Shown here: positions 6,968 to 13,594 of the stretch, piece after piece
How the letters are laid out: every line of letters begins with the position of its first letter
Position numbering within the stretch: the stretch's first letter is position 1
IMG/VR virus record: IMGVR_UViG_3300028840_000739
Location: 1 to 29,067 of that record
Direction: 5' to 3' (one strand)
Length of the DNA: 29,067 nucleotides
From: a virus
The notes under the pieces: generated by a model
What the model saw: only the letters and a program-made list of their open reading frames with translations
Told to the model about the DNA's origin: nothing
The model's database searches: none
Program-made: the position numbers and the translations under genes

Positions 6968-6990
6968 CACCTCATTAATTCGGGGTGGTT

Positions 6991-9081
6991 ATGGCAGAAT
7001 CCGTACCAAAGAAACTACAATCAATTCTCACTAAGGGCGAGAAGGGTGAAAACCTAGTCCCTGATCTAACTGAGAATGAGTTAGCTGATATTAAGTCTAG
7101 AGTCTGTGATGGTTACGACATGGACTTAGAGACTATGTCCGATTACCTCAAGCGGTATGAGGAGATAATGGAGCTAGCTACGATGAAAGCTCCCTCTAAA
7201 GATAAGACCTTCCCCTTTACAGGCGCATCCCAGGTTATGATGCCCTACCTCTCCCAAGCGGCTATCGACTTCAACTCCAGGACAGTACCCGAAGTAGTCA
7301 ACAAGCGCTCCATTGCCAAGGTTGCAACATGGGGAACGCCAGACTATGACGAAGAGATGAGAGCTGACAGGGTATCTAGTGCTATTAACTGGTGGTTAAA
7401 GGTAGGTATCGAGGGTTGGACTAAGCGCATGGACTTCGCATTATTGTATGCGCCTACGTTTGGTCAGTATTTCAAGAAGAAGTGGTGGTCTGATGGCGAG
7501 ATTAAAGAGGCATTCATTACTGCCAATAATATGATCTATGACCATGATTCCACGTCATTTGATGATTCCCCCCGCAAGTCTCATAACTTCCAATTAGAAT
7601 ACAATGATTATCATTCTAAGGTCGTATCAGGTGAATACGAAGAGATAGAGGGGCTAGAGGATAAGAACAACGGACAACCCGAGGAGCGCAAGCCCTTAGA
7701 AATGGTTGAGTCACACTGTACTTTAGACATGGACGGTGATGGCTATTGTGAACCCTATATTGTTACATGGTGTAAGAAGTATGAATGTATTGTAAGGATC
7801 GAACCTCGATACACCGCAGACGACATCGTAACCATTAAGGGTAAGGTCTATAAGATATACGGAGAGGAGTTCTTTACCCAAACAGGATTCATTCCAAACC
7901 TTGAGAAGCCCGCTGTCTATGACGGTTGGGGTACTCTCATGTACGACCTATACGAGTCCCTTAATACGTTTATGCGCCAGCTCATTGACGCTGGTACGTT
8001 GAATAACATCGCTGCTAACTCAGGCTTTATTAACTCTAATGTCAAGATGGGCGGACGGGCTAAGAAGGGCAAGTTCAATATGATTATGGGGCAGCTAACC
8101 CCTGTTGATGTAGGGTCGGGTCAGAACCTTAATCAATCTATCTGGACACCACAGTTCTCAGGGCCACAGCAGGGATTACATAGCCTTCTGACAGAGATTC
8201 GAGAAGAGGTAAGGATTTATACCACCGCTTCCCAAAATGTAGACGTATCCGCAGGAGAGGCCGCTAGTCTCTATCTAGCCCGACTACAACAAGCGTTAAA
8301 AGTTCCCAATGCTGTAACGTCCAGGGTCTACGCTGGCTTGGGTGAGGAGTTCCAGAGGATCTATTACTTAATGGGTCGATACATGGATGAAGATATGTAT
8401 ATGGAGATCATCGACTGGGAGCCTGAAATACCGCCAGAGGTAGAACAGCAATACATGGAGGCTTTAGCAGCAGCAGAGGCTACGGGTAATCCTCCTCCTG
8501 CATCTCCGGTAGAGATTGCTTACGAGTCCTTCACTATGGACATGGACTTTAACAATGACCTAGACATTGTTCCTACTGCTGATCCTAACCTGGGGTCAGA
8601 TGTAGAGAGAATCGCACGATCCGAAGCGGTATATATGCAGTCCTTCCAAGATCCAGGTATCAATCAATACGAAGCACGTAAGCACTGGCTACAGTCCTTG
8701 AACGTCCCGGATATTGATGAGATGGCACCCCCTCCGAATAATGAGCCTAGTCAACAGGACATCATTAACGCGGAGTACATGAAATCAGAGATAGAAGTTA
8801 ATAAGACCGATTCAGCAAGTAAGATGGCTAAAGCCCAGGTAGAGATGCTTAAGGCTCAGGTTGAATTAGCTAAAGTAGAGGCGGAGATAGATAAGCTTGA
8901 GAGCGAAACCGTTAAGAATTATGCCGAAGTAGACGCAAAAGAGCGTATGGCATTAATCGCCTTTCTAAAAGAAGAGAGAGATTCTATTCGACAACAACTA
9001 GGAGCAGAAGATGCTAACACAATCGCAGTACAAAGCGTGGCTCAAGGAGCCGGTAACCAAGGCAGTAATCCAGGCACTTAA
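6991..9081 (+). CDS. Portal protein (P22-type head-tail connector)
   Basis: 696 aa from ATG 6991, preceded by GGGGTGG; an in-frame GTG at 6985 lies inside that ribosome site. The segment TFPFTGASQVMMPYLSQAAI (near residue 73) is the portal hallmark resembling the P22 gp1 family (PFPGASN...P....A). The size (P22 gp1 is about 725 aa) and the place after terL agree. The C-terminus, about 590-660, is a long Lys/Glu/Ala coiled coil (KMAKAQVEMLKAQVELAKVE), as in P22 portal barrels. It forms the dodecameric DNA gate for TerL. Its last 71 bases also code for the next gene in another frame. Confidence 0.9.
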   Translation: MAESVPKKLQSILTKGEKGENLVPDLTENELADIKSRVCDGYDMDLETMSDYLKRYEEIMELATMKAPSKDKTFPFTGASQVMMPYLSQAAIDFNSRTVPEVVNKRSIAKVATWGTPDYDEEMRADRVSSAINWWLKVGIEGWTKRMDFALLYAPTFGQYFKKKWWSDGEIKEAFITANNMIYDHDSTSFDDSPRKSHNFQLEYNDYHSKVVSGEYEEIEGLEDKNNGQPEERKPLEMVESHCTLDMDGDGYCEPYIVTWCKKYECIVRIEPRYTADDIVTIKGKVYKIYGEEFFTQTGFIPNLEKPAVYDGWGTLMYDLYESLNTFMRQLIDAGTLNNIAANSGFINSNVKMGGRAKKGKFNMIMGQLTPVDVGSGQNLNQSIWTPQFSGPQQGLHSLLTEIREEVRIYTTASQNVDVSAGEAASLYLARLQQALKVPNAVTSRVYAGLGEEFQRIYYLMGRYMDEDMYMEIIDWEPEIPPEVEQQYMEALAAAEATGNPPPASPVEIAYESFTMDMDFNNDLDIVPTADPNLGSDVERIARSEAVYMQSFQDPGINQYEARKHWLQSLNVPDIDEMAPPPNNEPSQQDIINAEYMKSEIEVNKTDSASKMAKAQVEMLKAQVELAKVEAEIDKLESETVKNYAEVDAKERMALIAFLKEERDSIRQQLGAEDANTIAVQSVAQGAGNQGSNPGT

Positions 9082-9295
9082 AGACCTGGAGGTAGACACA
9101 GCGTTAGGCTGTGGTAGAGGCGCAGCATTAGAAGACCCCAATCATACCATCGCAGAGAATTATCTGTGGTTGCAGGGTAATCTACATGTATTAAATCGAA
9201 TTGTAGACGAAGACAACAAGGGTAAGAGCTTTCTATGCCACGATCTTTTAATCGAGGCTGAGCTTATGGAGGAGGAAGAAGATGAATCCAGTTAA
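9011..9295 (+). CDS. Small protein overlapping portal 3' end, unknown
   Basis: 94 aa, ATG 9011 with AGGAG about seven bases upstream, all inside the portal coding region; 71 bases are read in two frames. The sequence is helical and ends very acidic (AELMEEEEDESS). Its position suggests a role in prohead assembly. Not recognised. It also overlaps the co-chaperonin gene by 14 bases, so portal, this gene and the co-chaperonin are likely coupled in translation. Confidence 0.7.
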   Translation: MLTQSQYKAWLKEPVTKAVIQALKDLEVDTALGCGRGAALEDPNHTIAENYLWLQGNLHVLNRIVDEDNKGKSFLCHDLLIEAELMEEEEDESS

Positions 9296-9659
9296 GCCTA
9301 CGGGATTTCACGTTCTCATTAAATCTCAAGAATTAAATAAGTCTGTTGATGAAGAGAAGTTTTCTGAATTAGCTAAGGCTGGATTTCAGGAGTCTACATC
9401 TGATGAGCACGCTAGACGACAAGCAGGGCAGATATGGGGCGAGATTGTAGACATGGGGCCTGTAGCCTTTACGGGTGCTGATTGGGGAGATGAAGAGGTC
9501 AAGGTAGGGGATAAGGTTCTATTCTCCCGCTATGGTGGTCAGACCTTCTCACAGCCTGGAACCGTAGAGAGTAACAGTTATGCGCTATGGCGAGTATGTC
9601 CTGACTCGGACGTTATCGCTGTGGTTAATGATGATTCTATCCAACACATTGAGGAATAG
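9282..9659 (+). CDS. GroES-like co-chaperonin
   Basis: 125 aa with the strong ribosome site GAGGAGGAAG. The core matches the phage GroES-like family: KPTGFHVLIK at the N-terminus, then WGEIVDMGPVAF (strand plus turn), EVKVGDKVLFSRYGGQTF (the VGDxVLFxRYxG signature), and a closing strand DSDVIAVVNDD. GroES proteins cap GroEL; phage forms such as T4 gp31 let host GroEL fold the capsid protein. Here residues 16-50 (a Glu/Ala/Ser-rich stretch) replace the short mobile loop of bacterial GroES, making the protein about 30 aa longer. It sits directly between portal and scaffold genes, supporting a role in capsid folding. Confidence 0.8.
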   Translation: MNPVKPTGFHVLIKSQELNKSVDEEKFSELAKAGFQESTSDEHARRQAGQIWGEIVDMGPVAFTGADWGDEEVKVGDKVLFSRYGGQTFSQPGTVESNSYALWRVCPDSDVIAVVNDDSIQHIEE

Positions 9660-9661
9660 TT

Positions 9662-10513
9662 ATGAGCGAAGAGCAACAAGAATTAGAGGGGATTGAGCAA
9701 ACGGTAGACTTATCTGCCATCCCTGAAACGCATCGGGAGTATGTCGATACTGAGAAGTACCAAGCTGATGAAGACTATAAGCAAGCCATTGAACACGGAT
9801 GGAAGCCTTTAGAATTACATCAGGCAGATGGTGGAGACCCAGCAGACTACACAGGTTATCGTCAATTCAATAGACGCTATCAAGACCGGCAAGAGCTTAA
9901 GGGCTTCAAGTCCGAGCTGAGTGAGATTAAAACAGCTACCTCTGCCCTAGTGGACACCTTCGAGGAACAGAAGCAACAGGCTATTCAAGAGGCTATTGCA
10001 CAGAAGGAAGCACAAGTTAAGCAGGCAGTAGAGGACGGTGAGACTGATCTAGCCCTATCCCTGACCAACGAAATCAGTGATATGAAAGCTCAACCTGCCA
10101 CACCTCAACAAGCGGGAGAGCCTCAGGAAGTTCTACAGTTTAGAGCCAAGAACCCCGTACTCGATGCCAACTCACCTAAGTTTAACGCCACTGTTAACGC
10201 AGCCTTAGAGGCTATGGTTAATCAAAAGGCTAACGCTTTGGTAGCACAGGTAGGACGCGAGTTATCTACTGTTGAGATTAATTCTATTCTTAACGACTCA
10301 TGGCAGCAGACTCAACAGGATTTAAGCCTTGAGCAACCTAAACCTAAACCAGCAGCTCCGGCTGTTAGTCCACCAGGAGGACAGAAAGTGACAAAAGATC
10401 CCGTTAAAACCTTGTCAGATAGTGGAAAAAGCATTTACAATATGATAAAAGGCAAATACGGCGAAGAAGCCGCAGCCAATTACGCTAAGAAATTAGCTGG
10501 TCAGGAGGTGTAA
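9662..10513 (+). CDS. Scaffolding protein candidate
   Basis: 283 aa, acidic in the N-terminal third, with a long Gln/Glu/Ala coiled-coil (FEEQKQQAIQEAIAQKEAQV, residues about 98-135), a Pro-rich linker (QPKPKPAAPAVSPPGG, about 226-243) and a short helical, basic C-terminus (IKGKYGEEAAANYAKKLAG). This layout and size fit a scaffold, in which the C-terminal helix binds the capsid protein (P22 gp8 is 303 aa). The place between portal and capsid agrees. It has no detectable motif, so the call rests on position and architecture. Confidence 0.65.
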   Translation: MSEEQQELEGIEQTVDLSAIPETHREYVDTEKYQADEDYKQAIEHGWKPLELHQADGGDPADYTGYRQFNRRYQDRQELKGFKSELSEIKTATSALVDTFEEQKQQAIQEAIAQKEAQVKQAVEDGETDLALSLTNEISDMKAQPATPQQAGEPQEVLQFRAKNPVLDANSPKFNATVNAALEAMVNQKANALVAQVGRELSTVEINSILNDSWQQTQQDLSLEQPKPKPAAPAVSPPGGQKVTKDPVKTLSDSGKSIYNMIKGKYGEEAAANYAKKLAGQEV

Positions 10514-10514
10514 C

Positions 10515-10985
10515 ATGGCAGAACGCAAGACAAGAACCTCCAAGACTGAAGTAAAGACAGAGGAGCGCAAAACTAAGCGCACTCGAAGGGTGGCTTACGC
10601 ATCAGGCACATCTCGCTTGAGTATTCCATCTGATGTAAGGGAAAAGTATAAAGAGTTCCCTATTAATTGTTTCCGTTGGGTTAACGATGAAGAAGGCGAA
10701 GTTCAACGGAGAAAGGATGCATGGTGGGAGGTATGTACCGACCCAGATGGCAATCCGGTTAAAAGGTCTGTAGGCATTGGGAAGACCACAAGTGACCTTA
10801 AAGCCTATTTAATGGTTCAAGACCCTGAGTATTTCAAAGAAGATTTTGAAAAGCAGCAGGAGAAGAACATGGCCTTCCAAAACTCACTTAAGAAGAGCAA
10901 GGAAGCAGGCGCCCTCGATGCAGAGGGTGGATATGCTCCTAACTTAGAAGATGGTGGCGTTGGTTTCAGCAAGACTATCTCATAG
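10515..10985 (+). CDS. Head-region protein, unknown function
   Basis: 156 aa with ribosome site AGGAGGTG and a very basic N-terminus (KTRTSKTEVKTEERKTKRTR), then a mixed domain containing FPINCFRWVNDEEGEVQRRK and DAWWEVCTDPDGNP. Comparable proteins lie between scaffold and capsid in many podoviruses, where their role is unknown. It may be a capsid-associated or DNA-binding internal protein. The start is one base after the scaffold stop, so it is part of the same operon. Confidence 0.6.
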   Translation: MAERKTRTSKTEVKTEERKTKRTRRVAYASGTSRLSIPSDVREKYKEFPINCFRWVNDEEGEVQRRKDAWWEVCTDPDGNPVKRSVGIGKTTSDLKAYLMVQDPEYFKEDFEKQQEKNMAFQNSLKKSKEAGALDAEGGYAPNLEDGGVGFSKTIS

Positions 10986-10988
10986 GGG

Positions 10989-11004
10989 CTTAATTTTTAT
11001 TAAG
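10989..11004 (+). promoter_or_regulatory. AT-rich inverted repeat in leader of decoration gene
   Basis: CTTAAT-TTTT-ATTAAG is a perfect 6-bp inverted repeat, with the ribosome site GAGGT just after it. It could be a 5' RNA hairpin protecting or tuning the message of the highly expressed decoration/capsid pair, or an operator. No convincing promoter boxes flank it. Confidence 0.3.
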
Positions 11005-11017
11005 TGAGGTAAATCAC

Positions 11018-11608
11018 ATGGCAAATATTGACGCCCCACAGGGCTTCCTAGCCGTTGATAACCAATTCGGAGCTGGCTATTCAGGCCGTCTTAAGGAAGT
11101 AGCTTTTGCTTCTGGTGACGCTGTTGCTGCTTTCAAAGGCTCTTTGGTTAAATATACAGGCGCATCTTTAAACGATGGAAAGATTCCAGTTGTAGAACTG
11201 GCTGATCCAGCGGACACAAAACTAGCTGGCGCTATCCAGGCTTTCGAGCCTCAACGTGCTGGCGATTGGACTACTTACTACCGTAAAGCTTCTACCGAAG
11301 TTATTGCTTATATCCCTGAAGATCCAAAGACACTCTATCTGTGTCAAGAGGATTCCGATGGAGGTAATATTGATACTTCTACCGCTATTGGTCAGAACAT
11401 CGACTTTACCGCTGAATCTGGCGATACGGTAACAGGTGTATCCACTCAGGAACTCGATTCAGGCTCTGCCGCAGACACCAACACTCTGCCTCTGCGCTTA
11501 CAAGCGGTTGTGAATCGAATTGACAATACTGGTGAGTCTACTGATTCTAACGCTCAATGGATCGTTTCAATCAATCAGACCGCTGAACTTAACACCACTG
11601 GTACTTAA
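11018..11608 (+). CDS. Head decoration-like / capsid-accessory protein
   Basis: 196 aa. The N-terminus NIDAPQGFLAVDNQFGAGYS, with DAxxGFxxxxxxxGxGYSG spacing, resembles small structural proteins encoded just upstream of the capsid gene in many phages. The rest is beta-rich and Thr/Asp/Ser-rich without cysteines suggesting disulfides. A trimeric spike or cement protein on the capsid is the likely role. It is followed directly by the major capsid gene (12-base gap with AGGAGG), so both are probably made at high level. Function inferred from position and composition. Confidence 0.6.
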   Translation: MANIDAPQGFLAVDNQFGAGYSGRLKEVAFASGDAVAAFKGSLVKYTGASLNDGKIPVVELADPADTKLAGAIQAFEPQRAGDWTTYYRKASTEVIAYIPEDPKTLYLCQEDSDGGNIDTSTAIGQNIDFTAESGDTVTGVSTQELDSGSAADTNTLPLRLQAVVNRIDNTGESTDSNAQWIVSINQTAELNTTGT

Positions 11609-11620
11609 TAGGAGGCTAAT

Positions 11621-12547
11621 ATGAGTATTCAAGGTTCAATTACCTCCACAGGTTCCATTCAACGGGAACTACAGGAAGGTGTAAACGAAATTATCGGTTT
11701 GAAATATGAGCGCTGGAGTCGTGAGTATGGCGATATTCTAGATGTTCAATCATCCGGTAAAAACTATGAAGAAGACGTAATCCGCGCAGGCATGGGTCTT
11801 GCATCGGTTAAACCTGAAGGCGCATCTATTCAGTATGATGATAGCCGTGAAGTAGGTTTACAGCGTTATGTTCATATCAACTATGGTAAAGGTGGCATTA
11901 TCACTCAAGAGGCTATGGAAGATGGCCTGTACATCAATGAGATGTCCAATATGGGTGACATGCTGGCTGAGTCCATGATGCAAACTAAAGAGAATGTTGC
12001 TGCTGACTTGTTCAACAACGGCTACTCTACCGCTAACTTTACTACTTGGGATGGTAAGTCTCTGTTCGCGTCCGATCACGTATTGGGCAAAGGCGGTTCT
12101 TACTCTAACGTCCTGTCTGTAGCTGCTGATCTGTCTGAGGCTTCTTTGGAAGATGCTCTGATTGCTATCTCGGGTTATGTAGATGATGCTGGTCTGTTGA
12201 TTCAGGCTAAGGGTGAAACTTTGTTTATCCCTCGCCAGCTTCAATTCATTGCACAGCGCATTTTAGGTAGTTATCTGCAAAACGATACCGCCAATAACGC
12301 GATTAACGCAATGGCTTCCACTGGTATGCTTCCTGGCGGCTGGTCTGTTAACCACTACTTTACTGATGTAAACAACTGGTTAGTAAGAACCAACGTCAAG
12401 AACGGCGGTAAATTCTTTGAGCGTAGTGAGCACATGGGTACTGATAATGACTTCGGTACTTCTAACTATCGCCACAAAGTAACCTGCCGATTCTCAGTAG
12501 GTGTTACTGATCCACGTCAATACTTCGGTTCTGGCGCGGTTGCATAA
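11621..12547 (+). CDS. Major capsid protein (HK97-fold)
   Basis: 308 aa with an ideal ribosome site (AGGAGGC). The size, position after scaffold and decoration genes, and the strong terminator right after it all indicate the major capsid protein. Features typical of the HK97 fold: an N-terminal helix with Arg/Glu, a central stretch of alternating strands, and a C-terminal P-domain end (CRFSVGVTDPRQYFGSGAVA). The segment LFIPRQLQFIAQRILGSYLQ is a likely spine helix. No long scaffold-like delta domain is fused to the N-terminus. The codon use (many GGT, TCT, AAC, CTG) looks suited to high expression. Assigned on context and overall pattern rather than a diagnostic motif. Confidence 0.8.
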   Translation: MSIQGSITSTGSIQRELQEGVNEIIGLKYERWSREYGDILDVQSSGKNYEEDVIRAGMGLASVKPEGASIQYDDSREVGLQRYVHINYGKGGIITQEAMEDGLYINEMSNMGDMLAESMMQTKENVAADLFNNGYSTANFTTWDGKSLFASDHVLGKGGSYSNVLSVAADLSEASLEDALIAISGYVDDAGLLIQAKGETLFIPRQLQFIAQRILGSYLQNDTANNAINAMASTGMLPGGWSVNHYFTDVNNWLVRTNVKNGGKFFERSEHMGTDNDFGTSNYRHKVTCRFSVGVTDPRQYFGSGAVA

Positions 12548-12564
12548 AAACAACTAAGTTTTGT

Positions 12565-12591
12565 AGCCCCCTTGATTGGGGGCTTTTTTTT
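12565..12591 (+). terminator. Rho-independent terminator after capsid gene
   Basis: A perfect 7-bp stem AGCCCCC/GGGGGCT (12565-12571 with 12578-12584), loop TTGATT, and eight T's (12584-12591). It lies 18 bases after the capsid stop. Its loop is also the -35 box of the next promoter. Confidence 0.9.
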
Positions 12592-12600
12592 GCCTATACT
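12572..12600 (+). promoter_or_regulatory. Promoter nested in the capsid terminator
   Basis: TTGATT (12572-12577, the terminator loop), a 17-base spacer that includes the T-run, and TATACT (12595-12600, 5 of 6). Predicted start about 12607, giving a leader of about 65 bases. That leader holds TGCCC-TC-GGGCA and TTTTT (12633-12649), a weak hairpin that could attenuate. Confidence 0.65.
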
Positions 12601-12672
12601 TCACCCATCGGCCTAAGAAAGCCTTTATTCGTTGCCCTCGGGCATTTTTAATTAATTGAATGAGGCTCTATT

Positions 12673-13101
12673 ATGACTGCTAAATCTCGATTTTCTGCTG
12701 TTGGTACTTCTGGACGTAAAGACGCTACCGACAACTCCCTAGATACTTTTCTCAAAACCTTTGAATTTCCTATTACTGTGGTCGCTTCAACTTCTTCACA
12801 GCAAACAGGCATTTTCGTTCCTGCTGGCGGCGTTATTTTATCCGCTGCTATCCAGGTTGAAACCGCAGAGGCTACAGGCACTACTAAAACCGTAGACATC
12901 GGCTTAACTGGCGATTCTGACGCTATCATTGATGGTGGTGATGTTTCCGCTACTGGATGGGTCGGCGCTACTGGTGGCGTTGGTGAGCTGTCTAGTGTTC
13001 CTTGTGCTGGCGGTGAGCTGTTGTATGTGCTTGGCTCTGCTGATTTTGCTGAATTGGAAGCTACTGCGGTTGTTACTGTTCTTGGCTCTGACGTAGCCTA
13101 A
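12673..13101 (+). CDS. Virion surface/decoration protein candidate
   Basis: 142 aa with ribosome site GAGG. Composition is typical of beta-sandwich virion proteins: Thr, Gly, Ala, Val-rich with few charges and segments such as TGIFVPAGGVILSAAIQVET. The N-terminus (TAKSRFSAVGTSGRKDATDN) is flexible and polar and could attach to the capsid. It is the first gene after the nested terminator/promoter and heads the surface-protein block. No family recognised; a head decoration or fibre-base role is inferred. Confidence 0.5.
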   Translation: MTAKSRFSAVGTSGRKDATDNSLDTFLKTFEFPITVVASTSSQQTGIFVPAGGVILSAAIQVETAEATGTTKTVDIGLTGDSDAIIDGGDVSATGWVGATGGVGELSSVPCAGGELLYVLGSADFAELEATAVVTVLGSDVA

Positions 13102-13111
13102 GAGGTGTAAG

Positions 13112-13594
13112 ATGGCTGAGTCCATCATTATAGACGGTACTAAATGTACTCAGATTGGCGTATCTGGAGAGGATACCGGCCTTAATGTGCGTAATCGCCT
13201 CTTCATTGATGGTGATGAGGTCTTCCCAACTGTGGGAAGCGTTAACCCTATTGAGGAGCAGGTACAGCAAATCGGGCATGGACTTAGTGAGGGGCAGATT
13301 GTCTACTCCAATCTAGGTACGCTGGAGGCTGCACAGGCTGACGCTGAGGCCTCTAGTAACGCCGTAGCGCGTGTTTTGCAAGTAGTGGACGCAGACAACC
13401 TAGTTATACAATTCACGGGTCAGTTTGCTACTACGGGGCTTACAGCGGGTTCTGTGTACTATCTGAGTGACTCCGTAGCAGGGGCGGTTACAACTACTCC
13501 TCCTTCCGCTCCTAATTATGTGGTAGAGGTATTTAAAGCTGTTACCACTACCCGAGCGACATTAAACATTCAACAAGGCATCGTGGGTGCATAA
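13112..13594 (+). CDS. Surface/fibre-associated structural protein
   Basis: 160 aa. The region VQQIGHGLSEGQIVY followed by ARVLQVVDADNLVIQF, then TGLTAGSVYYLSD, is a pattern I know from phage tail-fibre and capsid-fibre domains (a small beta domain with a HGL..G..V motif). Stop and the next start overlap as TAATG, so it is coupled to the beta-helix gene. Its likely role is as a structural part of the same appendage. A similar HGL motif is found in the gene at 15688. Confidence 0.55.
   Translation: MAESIIIDGTKCTQIGVSGEDTGLNVRNRLFIDGDEVFPTVGSVNPIEEQVQQIGHGLSEGQIVYSNLGTLEAAQADAEASSNAVARVLQVVDADNLVIQFTGQFATTGLTAGSVYYLSDSVAGAVTTTPPSAPNYVVEVFKAVTTTRATLNIQQGIVGA

Noticed and set aside
12648-13128. 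Antisense frames in the surface-protein block
   Set aside because: Shadow frames with no ribosome site, opposite to tightly packed + strand genes.
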